Shown piece by piece: positions 29,000 through 36,836 of a stretch of DNA of 64,000 nucleotides. This DNA is from Lewinella sp. IMCC34191 (GTDB lineage: Bacteria; Bacteroidota; Bacteroidia; Chitinophagales; Saprospiraceae), in contig NZ_QNQZ01000004.1 in the NCBI RefSeq assembly GCF_003390935.1, forward strand, positions 248,001 to 312,000, written 5' to 3'. The translations under genes were made by a program, and so were the position numbers. How positions within the stretch are numbered: the stretch's first letter is position 1; every line of letters starts with the position of its first letter. The notes under the pieces are model-generated. The model saw only the letters and a program-made list of their open reading frames with translations, did no database searches and was not told the origin of the DNA.

Positions 29000-30793
29000 A
29001 TGAAGACGCAAACTTTGCTCTACATTCTATTTGCCCTCTTATTAGGATTATTGGGAGGGTATCTGCTATTCGGAGCGACTTCGGATGGTTCGGCGGACGA
29101 GCACGCTCGGCAGACGAACCATCCGGAGCACGCTGAGCAGGCGGGCCAGACGTGGACCTGCTCCATGCACCCCCAGATTCAGCGGGAGGAACCCGGGGAT
29201 TGCCCGATCTGCGGTATGGACCTGATCCCGATGAACGAAGCGCCCGGCTCGGATCCGGCCGTGCTCACCATGACGGAGGCGGCGGTAGCCCTCGCGCGGG
29301 TACGGACCACCAGAGTCGGTAGTAGCGTCGAGCGGGCAGCGACTACGGAGGACGACGAGCAGGCACTTACGTTGACGGGGCGGCTTTCCACCGACGACCG
29401 CACCGCCGCGGTGGAATCGGTCGACTACGGGGGGCGGTTGGAGCGACTCTTCGTCACCTTCGAAGGAGAGCGGGTTAGCGCCGGCCAGCGGATCGCTACC
29501 ATCTATTCCCCGGAACTGGTCGTAGCCCAGGAAGAACTACTGGAAGCGCTCAGGCTGCGGGCGCTCTCCCCCGAGCTGCTTACCGCGGCCCGCAATAAAC
29601 TTCGCAACCTGGAAATCAGCGACGAGCAGATCACCGAAATCGAGGAGAGCGGGGAGGTACGGACCGAATTTCCGGTGTACGCGGACCGGGGCGGCACCGT
29701 GCTCGAGATCCGCGCCCGGGTGGGCGACTACGTATCGGCCGGCGCGCCGCTCTACACCCTGACCGATTACGACCGCCTGTGGGCGCTCTTCGATGCCTAC
29801 GAACGGGACCTCGCCGAGATTGAGGTGGGCGATCCGGTGACCTTCAGCGTGGCCTCCCTGCCGGAACAGACTTTCCGGGCGCGTATAAGCTTCATTAATC
29901 CGGTGATCAACCCGGAAACCCGGACGGCCTCGGTGCGGGCCGAGGTGAATAATCGCGGCGGTCGCCTGAAACCGGAGATGTTCGTCACCGGGCGGATCGA
30001 AGTGGGCCGTTCCGGTGGGTCGCCGGAGGGTCCGCTCGTCGTACCGGCCACTGCGGTACTGTGGACCGGTGAGCGGTCCGTGGTGTACGTGGAGGTGCCC
30101 GACGCCGACGTACCCTCTTACGAATTCCGGGAAGTGGAACTCGGTGAACGCAGCGGCAACGCGTATGTAGTCGCCTCCGGCCTGGAGGCCGGCGAAAGCG
30201 TGGTGACGAACGGCGCCTTCCAGATCGACGCGGCCGCCCAGCTGAACAACCAATTGAGTATGATGAACCGGGACGTCCGGATTCAGGGCCGGGACGCCGC
30301 GGGTATGACCGCTATGCCCGTAGCCGACTACCGGGACGAGACCCCGGCGGCCTTCCGCGATCAGCTTTCCACGCTGGTGCAGGCATACCTGCCGCTCAAG
30401 GACCGCATGGTGGCTTCGGAGCCGGTCGGTGCAGCCGTACTGGATCCGCTGGCCGACGCCCTGGGTGGCGTCGACATGATGCTGCTGGAGGAGGAGCCCC
30501 ACCAGTACTGGATGGAGCAGTTAAACGCCCTGAACGGCCACCTGGAAGCCCTGGCCGGAACCGACGACCTGGAGGAACAACGGCGGCAGTTCAGCTTCTT
30601 CTCCCAGGCGCTGATCAACACGCTGACCGCCTTTGAAGCAGACGGCGAACTCTACGTACAGCGCTGTCCCATGGCTTTCAATAACGAGGGCGCGAATTGG
30701 ATCAGCGAGCAGTCGGCCATTCGCAACCCCTACTTCGGGGACGCGATGCTCACCTGTGGGTCCACGATCGATACGCTGAATACCGTAAATTAA
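29000..30793 (+). CDS. cusB: CusB-type periplasmic adaptor with HMBD and DUF3347 domains
   Basis: A 597-aa membrane-fusion protein linking CusA to TolC. After an N-terminal membrane anchor (LLYILFALLLGLLGGYLLFG) comes a heavy-metal-binding domain, WTCSMHPQIQREEPGDCPIC (residues 52-71; Cys54, His57, Cys68, Cys71, followed by GMDL). Next are the lipoyl/hairpin and beta-barrel domains (residues ~130-440). The C-terminal ~150 residues are a DUF3347 domain ending CPMAFNNEGANWISEQSAIR, NPYFGDAMLTCG. That domain recurs as a separate lipoprotein two genes downstream. It is tightly linked to the araC-type gene (4-bp gap). Confidence 0.93.
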   Translation: MKTQTLLYILFALLLGLLGGYLLFGATSDGSADEHARQTNHPEHAEQAGQTWTCSMHPQIQREEPGDCPICGMDLIPMNEAPGSDPAVLTMTEAAVALARVRTTRVGSSVERAATTEDDEQALTLTGRLSTDDRTAAVESVDYGGRLERLFVTFEGERVSAGQRIATIYSPELVVAQEELLEALRLRALSPELLTAARNKLRNLEISDEQITEIEESGEVRTEFPVYADRGGTVLEIRARVGDYVSAGAPLYTLTDYDRLWALFDAYERDLAEIEVGDPVTFSVASLPEQTFRARISFINPVINPETRTASVRAEVNNRGGRLKPEMFVTGRIEVGRSGGSPEGPLVVPATAVLWTGERSVVYVEVPDADVPSYEFREVELGERSGNAYVVASGLEAGESVVTNGAFQIDAAAQLNNQLSMMNRDVRIQGRDAAGMTAMPVADYRDETPAAFRDQLSTLVQAYLPLKDRMVASEPVGAAVLDPLADALGGVDMMLLEEEPHQYWMEQLNALNGHLEALAGTDDLEEQRRQFSFFSQALINTLTAFEADGELYVQRCPMAFNNEGANWISEQSAIRNPYFGDAMLTCGSTIDTLNTVN

Positions 30794-30797
30794 AGTC

Positions 30798-31367
30798 ATG
30801 CCCCAACCGACGACCCTCTACATCGACCATATGGTGTGCGACCGCTGCAAAATGGCCGTGCGTCAGGTCCTTGACAACCTGGGATGGCGGATCGAGCGCC
30901 TGGACCTCGGCCGCGTCACCGCACTACCGCCGGCCGGAAACGCGCGGGAAACCCTACTACGGGGCCAGTTGGAAAACCTCGGCTTCCGGCTACGGGAGGG
31001 AGCACCGGGCCCCGTCAGCCGGATCAAAGGGCTGATCATCGACCACGTATACAACGACCATCCGGATCACCGGGGGAGCATCGCGGAGCTGATCACGGCG
31101 GACATCGGTCTGAGTTATTCCCATCTGAGTCGGCTCTTTTCCCGCGAGGAGGGGCGGACCATCAATGACTTCTACCGCCTGCAACGGATGGAGCGAGCCA
31201 AACACCTGCTGGTCACCACCAACGAGCAGGTGGCGCGCATTGCCGAGCAGCTCAACTACGGCAGTTCGGCGCGCTTTGCGGCGGCCTTCCGGCGGGAAGC
31301 CGGCATGGCTCCTACCGTCTTCCGCGGACGGGGGCAGTTTGTTGCCCGCCCGCTGGATGAACTTTGA
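30798..31367 (+). CDS. AraC-type regulator with HMA-like metal-sensing N-terminus
   Basis: 189 aa. Residues ~6-72 resemble a heavy-metal-associated fold, with Cys14 and Cys17 in DHMVCDRCKMAV, but AraC-specific variation replaces the usual HMA sequence. Residues ~85-185 are an AraC DNA-binding domain with two HTH units (ADIGLSYSHLSRLFSREEGR and EQVARIAEQLNYGSSARFAA). Such HMA-AraC proteins are common next to Cu/Zn efflux genes in Bacteroidota and are thought to sense thiophilic metals. It is encoded 4 bp after cusB, so probably an operon-internal activator; targets in this window are inferred, not shown. Confidence 0.85.
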   Translation: MPQPTTLYIDHMVCDRCKMAVRQVLDNLGWRIERLDLGRVTALPPAGNARETLLRGQLENLGFRLREGAPGPVSRIKGLIIDHVYNDHPDHRGSIAELITADIGLSYSHLSRLFSREEGRTINDFYRLQRMERAKHLLVTTNEQVARIAEQLNYGSSARFAAAFRREAGMAPTVFRGRGQFVARPLDEL

Positions 31368-31444
31368 CCGCATAGTTTGGCTATAAAGAACATAAAGTGA
31401 ACAAGCATGCGGTCCCGCAGCCCTGTTCCATAACAAAGGTTTCC

Positions 31445-32005
31445 ATGAAAATTCAAGCATTCTTTCTTATCGTTCTCCTTTCTCTGGCCCTCAGCGGCTG
31501 CGGCAGCGATGCGAGTGCGCCGACCGAAAATGCCACCGAAACGGGCATCGAGCAGACGACGCCAGCGGAAGCCGAAGCCACCGAAGTCATCGACGTGGCC
31601 GACGCCGAATTTTCGGATGCCCTCATCGACAAGGTATTTCAGAACTACCTGGAGCTACGCACCGCCCTGGTGAACAGCAATGCCGCCACGGCCGCGGATG
31701 CCGCCGGCAACATGGCCGACACCTTCACCGACGAGCGAGAGGAACTCCGTACCCTCGCCACCCAGATCGCCGAAGCGGAGGAGCTGGACATTCAGCGTAC
31801 CTACTTCGCCGCGCTCACCACGGAGATGGAGCGCTTCTTTGAGGATGCCCTCTCGTCGGGTACGATCTACAAACTGCACTGCCCCATGGCCTTCGACGGG
31901 GAGGGTGCCGATTGGTACTCCGAAGTGAGCGAGATCCGCAACCCGTATTTCGGAGACAAGATGCTCACCTGTGGCCGGGTGGAAGAGGAGATCACCGGCG
32001 GATAG
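31445..32005 (+). CDS. DUF3347-type lipoprotein (copper-binding candidate)
   Basis: The 186-aa product starts at MKIQAFFLIVLLSLALSGCG (31445); 16 upstream codons in frame are dropped because this ATG starts a lipoprotein signal with lipobox ALSGC. The mature protein is helical (residues ~60-140) and ends with CPMAFDGEGADWYSEVSEIR, NPYFGDKMLTCG. It repeats the C-terminal signature of the CusB homologue encoded just upstream. It probably binds Cu in the periplasm and hands it to the pump; this role is inference. Confidence 0.85.
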   Translation: MKIQAFFLIVLLSLALSGCGSDASAPTENATETGIEQTTPAEAEATEVIDVADAEFSDALIDKVFQNYLELRTALVNSNAATAADAAGNMADTFTDEREELRTLATQIAEAEELDIQRTYFAALTTEMERFFEDALSSGTIYKLHCPMAFDGEGADWYSEVSEIRNPYFGDKMLTCGRVEEEITGG

Positions 32006-32010
32006 TTTCT

Positions 32011-32032
32011 TTTTTCCTGCGCTCCGCCGCCC
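32011..32032 (+). repeat. Dispersed GC-rich 20-mer, copy 4
   Basis: TTTTTCCTGCGCTCCGCCGC lies in the 40-bp space between the DUF3347 gene and the DUF305 gene and lacks one A compared with the other copies. Confidence 0.65.
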
Positions 32033-32045
32033 TATATATCACGCG

Positions 32046-32516
32046 ATGCAACACGAAAATACCCACGGAAAACCCTACCTACGATTTGCCCTGATGATGG
32101 CTATTTCCTTCGTCATCATGTATACCGTCATGTTCCTGAACGTGGACGTCTTCGAGCACGTCATGCTGAGCCCTACGCGCACCTACATGACCGCCTTGAT
32201 GATCGCCCCGATGGTGCTCATCATGATGGGTTTTATGTGGACCATGTACAAAAATAAGGTCTGGAACTACCTCATCATGGCCACGGCGATCGTCGTTTTC
32301 GTGCTCTGCTACGTCGGCCTGCGCCAACAAATTTTCGTGAGCGACGTCCAGTGGATGAAGGCCATGATCCCCCACCACTCCTCGGCCATCATGGTCAGCC
32401 AGAAAGCCCACCTGAAGGACCCGGAAGCCATCAAATTAGCAGAAGAAATAATAGAAGCCCAGGAGAAGGAAATCGCCGAGATGAAACGGATGATCTACCG
32501 ATTAGAAAACGAATAG
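32046..32516 (+). CDS. DUF305 membrane protein
   Basis: 156 aa from the ATG at 32046 (MQHENTHGKPYLRFALMMAI); an upstream frame to 31971 overlaps the preceding gene and the repeat. Three transmembrane helices (residues ~15-35, 48-70 and 78-98) precede a periplasmic/soluble tail with the DUF305 signature WMKAMIPHHSSAIMVSQKA, whose HH pair and Met residues are potential Cu ligands. Membrane-bound DUF305 proteins are common in Bacteroidota Cu islands. Position between DUF3347 and the Csp-like gene supports a Cu role. Confidence 0.85.
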   Translation: MQHENTHGKPYLRFALMMAISFVIMYTVMFLNVDVFEHVMLSPTRTYMTALMIAPMVLIMMGFMWTMYKNKVWNYLIMATAIVVFVLCYVGLRQQIFVSDVQWMKAMIPHHSSAIMVSQKAHLKDPEAIKLAEEIIEAQEKEIAEMKRMIYRLENE

Positions 32517-32517
32517 T

Positions 32518-32560
32518 AACCAGCAACCACCAACCACCAACCACCAACCACCCAACAAAT
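32518..32560 (+). repeat. ACCAACC short tandem repeat
   Basis: About 40 bp of ACCAACC heptamer repeats fills the spacer between the DUF305 gene and the Csp-like gene. It has low sequence complexity and could be a mutable spacer or ribosome-access region. Confidence 0.7.
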
Positions 32561-32571
32561 CCCCCCAACCC

Positions 32572-32901
32572 ATGAGTGCCCCCCTAAACGTAAAATACCT
32601 CGACTGCCTAGAAGCCTGCCAACGCTGCCTGATCGACTGCAAAGTGTGCCTGACCAAGATGGCCGGCATGAAATCGATGAACGACTGCCCCTGGTGCTGC
32701 ATCCAGTGCATCGAGGTGCTGCAAGCCAGCATCGGATTGATGGCGGCCGACAGCAAATTCGCCGCCGAGCACTGCCAGCTGTGCGCCAAAGTGTGCGAAT
32801 ACTGCGCCGAGCAGTGCGAAGCCCACGATCACGACCACTGCCAGCGCTGCGCCGAGAGCTGCCGCGAATGTGCCGCGGAATGCCGGAAGATGGCCGCCTG
32901 A
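32572..32901 (+). CDS. Four-helix-bundle copper-storage-like protein (Csp/DUF326)
   Basis: The 109-aa product contains 19 cysteines, spaced along four predicted helices (ACQRCLIDCKVC, DCPWCCIQC, EHCQLCAKVCEYC, DHCQRCAESCRECAAEC). This is the pattern of cytosolic copper-storage proteins of the Csp3 type, which hold many Cu(I) ions. No signal peptide is present, so it is cytosolic. It would buffer Cu(I) while the Cus pump removes the excess. It is well placed in the copper island between DUF305 and the permease. Confidence 0.92.
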   Translation: MSAPLNVKYLDCLEACQRCLIDCKVCLTKMAGMKSMNDCPWCCIQCIEVLQASIGLMAADSKFAAEHCQLCAKVCEYCAEQCEAHDHDHCQRCAESCRECAAECRKMAA

Positions 32902-32980
32902 TCGTCTGCCGTGGGCCGAATGCGTACGGACATCCCGGAGCAAAGTGGCCTAATTCTCCCGTAGAGGAAACCGTGACCAG

Positions 32981-33109
32981 GTGAAAGATTGCTGTCAACC
33001 AGATGAACGTCCGGGGCTACTTAAGCGAGTGGTCCGAACCGTGACGAAGACCGTGCTGCTGGTCCTGGCACTGGCCGCGGCGGCGGCCGTGTTGCTGAAA
33101 CTGATCTGA
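32981..33109 (+). CDS. 42-aa membrane microprotein with N-terminal Cys-Cys
   Basis: GTG-started reading frame giving VKDCCQPDERPGLLKRVV followed by one transmembrane helix (TVLLVLALAAAAAVLLKLI). The combination KDCC plus a single helix, just ahead of a permease gene, recalls small uncharacterised Bacteroidota proteins seen next to such permeases. No Shine-Dalgarno is visible, normal for this phylum. It ends 88 bp before the permease. Coding is likely but not certain, as the frame is short. Confidence 0.5.
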   Translation: MKDCCQPDERPGLLKRVVRTVTKTVLLVLALAAAAAVLLKLI

Positions 33110-33197
33110 AGGACCGATTTCTTAACCAGGAAGTCCGTCAAATTCCGGGCCACCCTCCGGTGCGTACCGGATTCAAGGCTACCACCACCTGACCGCA

Positions 33198-34430
33198 ATG
33201 AATGATTTTCTGACGCAATGGGGCGAGGCCGCCTACACTACCGTCGGCTTTTTCTGGATGGCGCTCTGGGCCTTTGCTTTTGGCTATCTGGTGAGCAGCA
33301 TGATCCAGGTGCTGGTGACCCAGGAGCGCATGAAACAAGCCATGGGCGGCGAAGGAGTCAAACAGGTCGGACTGGCTGCCGTCTTTGGCTTCATCAGTTC
33401 GTCTTGCAGCTTCGCGGCGCTGGCGACCACCAAATCGCTCTTTAAAAAAGGCGCCGGCTTCGTGCCTTCCATCGCCTTTCTGCTGGCCAGTACCAACCTG
33501 GTAATCGAGCTGGGGGTGGTGATCGCGGTCTTCCTCACTTGGCAGTTCGTCGTGGGGGAATACCTCGGGGGCCTGCTGCTCATCGGGGCCAGTTGGCTAT
33601 TCATACGCCTGACGCGCCCGAAGGACCTGATCCAACACGCCCGCGAACGGCTCGGGGACGACGGGGACGATCGGGACAAGGACCTGCCCGACTGGAAAGA
33701 GCGCATCCGGGAATACGACGCCTGGAAGAAAATCGGTAAGCGCTACCGAATGGAATGGGGCATGGTGTGGAAGGACGTGACCGTCGGCTTTACCATCGCG
33801 GGCATCGTGGCGGTCTTCATTCCCACGGGCTTTTACGAGACGCTGTTCATCGGTACGGGCTCGTCGGGCGACGGGGGCTACTCCTTCCTGCAGATACTGG
33901 AGCACGTCCTGATCGGACCGGTCATGGCCTTCATCACCTTCATCGGAAGTATGGGCAACATTCCGCTCGCGGCCGTGCTCTTCGACAACGGGGTCAGCTT
34001 CGCGGGGGTGATGGCCTTCATCTTCAGCGACCTGGTCGTCTTCCCGGTGCTGCGGATCAACGCGAAGTACTACGGCTGGAAAATGGCGCTATATATCCTC
34101 CTGACGCTTTTCGTGTCGCTTGTCGCCACGACCCTGCTGCTCCACTACGGCTTTTCGCTGGCCGGCCTCCTCCCGGAAGGGGCGGGAGAAGGGGGAGGGA
34201 TAACCGATCAGCAGTTCTTCAAAGTCGATTATTCCTTCTGGCTCAACCTGGCGTTTCTGCTCGGTTCGGGGGTTTTGGGCTGGCTGAGCACCCGCAAGAT
34301 CCACGATGAAAGTCTGAAGGGGATGCACGAAATGCCCGACAAGGGATGGGTAGCAACCTTACTGTTCTGGCTGGCGATGGTGAGCTACGCGTGGCTGGCG
34401 GTGGGGCTATGCCTCAAGTTCTTGACGTAG
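33198..34430 (+). CDS. Permease of the YraQ/DUF318 type
   Basis: A 410-aa integral membrane protein with about 8-10 helices. The first half contains the SSSCSFAALATTKSLFKKGA loop of the YraQ/DUF318 permease family; the second half has the repeat-like GPVMAFITFIGSMGNIPLAA. A central charged loop (residues ~140-185) separates the halves. The family includes arsenic-export ArsP, but the substrate here is unknown; Cu-island context suggests a thiophilic metal. A GC-rich insertion encoding LLPEGAGEGGGITD (34168-34202) looks repeat-derived. It is the last gene of the copper island. Confidence 0.8.
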   Translation: MNDFLTQWGEAAYTTVGFFWMALWAFAFGYLVSSMIQVLVTQERMKQAMGGEGVKQVGLAAVFGFISSSCSFAALATTKSLFKKGAGFVPSIAFLLASTNLVIELGVVIAVFLTWQFVVGEYLGGLLLIGASWLFIRLTRPKDLIQHARERLGDDGDDRDKDLPDWKERIREYDAWKKIGKRYRMEWGMVWKDVTVGFTIAGIVAVFIPTGFYETLFIGTGSSGDGGYSFLQILEHVLIGPVMAFITFIGSMGNIPLAAVLFDNGVSFAGVMAFIFSDLVVFPVLRINAKYYGWKMALYILLTLFVSLVATTLLLHYGFSLAGLLPEGAGEGGGITDQQFFKVDYSFWLNLAFLLGSGVLGWLSTRKIHDESLKGMHEMPDKGWVATLLFWLAMVSYAWLAVGLCLKFLT

Positions 34431-34536
34431 GCCTCGCTGGCGAAAGGCTTCACGGCGGTTTTGAACACGTAGTCACGCGAATTATTACCACGTGAGATGA
34501 CCACAGCTCGTACCGGCTGCTAAAGGGCAAAGGATC

Positions 34537-35073
34537 CTAAAGCTCCCGCCAAAATCGCCACATCCCCCGCCGGGCCGGGTACATCCGCGGCATGTCCAGG
34601 GTGAAGTGACCGCCCTGCCGGAAGCCGGTTCCCGCGTAAAAGGCGAGCGAGCTTTCGGCCGAGTCCATGGCTTCGAGCCACAGGCACTGATCGTCCCGCC
34701 TACGGCAGGTATTGACCAGTCGCCTGACCGCTTGCTTCCCGATGCCCCGGCCGTGGGTGGCGGGATCGAGGTAGAGGCGGTGCAGTTTCGTGGCGGACAA
34801 TTCCGGACAGTCGGGGCAGGATACGCCCTGCACGCTACGGACGATGCCCACCGCTTTGCTGCCGTCGAATATAAAACGGTAGTCGGCCCGGTCGTCGGCC
34901 ATTTCCTGCTCGAAGTTCTCCTTTCCGTACTGTCTTTGCAGGTACCACTTGCCGCCGTCCGGCCACAAGTAGGCGTATACGGGCGGATAGATCCGCTGCA
35001 TCAGGTCGAATAAAGCCGGCTGGTCCGCCGCCGTAATCGGAACGAATCGGGGCTCCGTCAGGGGTGAGTGCAT
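34537..35073 (-). CDS. GNAT-family N-acetyltransferase
   Basis: 178 aa. The acetyl-CoA motif A is visible as LHRLYLDPATHGRGIGKQAV (RGIGK of the Q/RxxGxG/A type), followed by CLWLEAMDSAESSLAFYAGT and GFRQGG, the usual motif B end. The protein acetylates an unknown amine or protein N-terminus. Both flanks are non-coding; the gene points toward the copper-island permease. The 106 bp to the permease end and 150 bp to the next gene hold nothing clear. Confidence 0.85.
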   Translation of the reverse strand: MHSPLTEPRFVPITAADQPALFDLMQRIYPPVYAYLWPDGGKWYLQRQYGKENFEQEMADDRADYRFIFDGSKAVGIVRSVQGVSCPDCPELSATKLHRLYLDPATHGRGIGKQAVRRLVNTCRRRDDQCLWLEAMDSAESSLAFYAGTGFRQGGHFTLDMPRMYPARRGMWRFWREL

Positions 35074-35223
35074 GTGCTAAAGGTAATTGGCCCTTCTTAA
35101 AACTTGCTAATGCTCGTCTAAATTGCCAGTTTTCCTTTATCCCCTACTCCCCTTCCGTGTCTAGTCCGAGCCAAGCGTAATACAAACCGGCATCGCGCAG
35201 CAGCTTTCGGACACGCACCTTCA

Positions 35224-35418
35224 CTAGCCCGCCCGGTCCATCCACCACACGCATGCCCGCTGCAGCGCCAGACCGGCAATCTTGCCGCGGGACTCCTCCG
35301 GGCGTTCCTGCCGCAGTTGATTGGCAATCTCGATGGCCTGCTCGCGCAGCTCCGGATCGAAATCCTGAAAATCGTCACCGAAGTCGGTGGCGGTGAAGGG
35401 TTGGGATTCCTCTGTCAT
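35224..35418 (-). CDS. Small conserved protein of unknown function
   Basis: 64 aa when started at MTEESQPFTATDFGDDF (35418); the frame extends 26 codons further upstream through sequence resembling an untranslated leader. The rest, PELREQAIEIANQLRQERPE followed by ESRGKIAGLALQRACVWWMD, has the helix-turn-helix amphipathic pattern seen in small Bacteroidota proteins that often accompany other genes as add-ons. No enzyme motif is present. Function unknown. Confidence 0.55.
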   Translation of the reverse strand: MTEESQPFTATDFGDDFQDFDPELREQAIEIANQLRQERPEESRGKIAGLALQRACVWWMDRAG

Positions 35419-35539
35419 GGTTCTATACCGCTGTTTATGATAGGGATAAAGGTTAACAGGCGAAATAGACATCCGATGTCGAATCATTTCACCCACCGCT
35501 ATAATCCGTTAACAACCCTAAATCATCTTTTAAGTAAAT

Positions 35540-35561
35540 TTTTGCTGATATATCAGCAAAA
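35540..35561. promoter_or_regulatory. Perfect 22-bp palindrome downstream of czcB
   Basis: Arms TTTTGCTGATA and TATCAGCAAAA meet without loop. The order of flanking T and A runs is the reverse of a terminator, so an operator is more likely. Two copies of ACATCCGATGT (35469 and 35567) flank it. It lies between the end of the czc operon and the start of the 64-aa gene. Confidence 0.55.
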
Positions 35562-35588
35562 TGAACATCCGATGTTTACCCCCCCGCA

Positions 35589-36836
35589 TCAGTGCTCGTG
35601 CGCCAGCTCCGCGGCCATGGCCTGCGCCTGTACGAAGTAGGCTCCTTCGGTCACCAGTCGCGCGCCGGCGGGGAGGGGGTCCACGAAGCGGATGGCGGTG
35701 TAGCCATCCTCGGTCACGCCGGGGTTGACCTGCAGGGCCCTAAAGGCCACCTCCCCCACCGCGCTGCTATCGGCGGCGTAGACGTAGTGAAGCTCTCCCT
35801 CCCGTACCACGGCGCTTTCCGGCAGCGCGGTGACGGTGGCGTCGTCCAGCCAGATGCGGGCCTCGGCGAAGCGGTCGCGGATGAAGGGCGGCTGGTCTCC
35901 CACCAGGTGGGCGTGTACCCGCACCGTTTTATTCTCGGCGTTGAAGTCTTTCCCGATCACGTGGATCTCGGCTTCGTAGGGCTCGTTGCTCAGCGAAGGA
36001 ATGCGGTAGGTGACCCGCTGCCCCTTCTCCACCTGCCCGATGTCGCGTTCGAAGACGGCCAGCTCGAGGTGGAGGTGCTCCTCGTCGATGAGTTCCATCA
36101 GTTGGGTGCTGGGCTCCACGTACATGCCGTCGTGCAGCGAAATGGTGGTGATGTAGCCGGAACGCGGGGCGTACACCGTGATGCGCTGTCCGATCTGCTC
36201 CGGATTCACCTTCTCGGGCTGTATCCCGAGGTAGGCCAGCCGCTCCCCCAGCCCGGCCAGGGTCGCCCGGCGGGCGGCTACCCGCGATTCGAGTTGCTGG
36301 ACCGTATTAAGCACTCCGGCACTGTCGGCGTAGAGCTGCTGCTGGCGCGCCAGATCCTGCTCCAGGTACTTGAGTTCCGCCTGTACCTCAAGGTAGCGTT
36401 GCTGCAGGTCGATGAAGTCGGGGTTCTCGAGGTAGCCGAGTACGGCACCGCGCTGCACGTAGTCTCCCTCCACGTAATTAGCCACGTTGCGGACGAAGCC
36501 GCTGGCCCGGGCGCTCACCGACGCGTAGGCATTCGGCGGCAGGCCCAGGGTACCGGTGGCCGTCAGGTAATCGTTGAGCTTGCGTTCCTGCGGACTGCCG
36601 AAGCGGATATCCATGGCCGCGATCTGCTCGGGGCTCAGGTGTACCCCTTCCCCGTCGTGGTGCTCCCCCTCTTCGTGGTGCCCTTCCTCGCCGGCGTGCG
36701 CTTCGTTGGATTCGGCTTCGCCGGAAGGTTCGGGCGACGGAGCGCAGGTAGAAAGCAACCCCACGAACAGGAAGCCAAACACGTAACGAGCGACCTGGCT
36801 CGCGGCAAACAGCGTGGTGAACTTAGAATTATTCAT
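35589..36836 (-). CDS. CzcB-type periplasmic adaptor lipoprotein
   Basis: 415 aa from the ATG at 36836, which overlaps the preceding CzcA-TolC stop by 8 bp; a frame extending to 36929 is inside the upstream gene. The lipoprotein signal ends in the lipobox LLSTC (Cys31). An extended His/Glu-rich segment follows (EEGHHEEGEHHDGEG), suited to Zn/Cd binding. The hairpin (residues ~150-230), lipoyl and beta-barrel regions are recognisable (YASVSARASGFVRNVANYVE; APRSGYITTISLHDGMYVEP). It connects the CzcA pump with its fused TolC channel. The lipobox codons coincide with a copy of the dispersed repeat. Confidence 0.88.
   Translation of the reverse strand: MNNSKFTTLFAASQVARYVFGFLFVGLLSTCAPSPEPSGEAESNEAHAGEEGHHEEGEHHDGEGVHLSPEQIAAMDIRFGSPQERKLNDYLTATGTLGLPPNAYASVSARASGFVRNVANYVEGDYVQRGAVLGYLENPDFIDLQQRYLEVQAELKYLEQDLARQQQLYADSAGVLNTVQQLESRVAARRATLAGLGERLAYLGIQPEKVNPEQIGQRITVYAPRSGYITTISLHDGMYVEPSTQLMELIDEEHLHLELAVFERDIGQVEKGQRVTYRIPSLSNEPYEAEIHVIGKDFNAENKTVRVHAHLVGDQPPFIRDRFAEARIWLDDATVTALPESAVVREGELHYVYAADSSAVGEVAFRALQVNPGVTEDGYTAIRFVDPLPAGARLVTEGAYFVQAQAMAAELAHEH
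36732..36753 (-). repeat. Dispersed GC-rich 20-mer, copy 5 (at czcB lipobox)
   Basis: TTTCTACCTGCGCTCCGTCG on the minus strand, coding the lipobox and first residues after it (LSTCAPSP). It is the only copy located on a processing site in a lipoprotein. Confidence 0.6.

Noticed and set aside
35540-35561. Terminator of the czc operon
   Set aside because: T-run precedes and A-run follows the palindrome on both strands, opposite to the A-stem-T order of intrinsic terminators.
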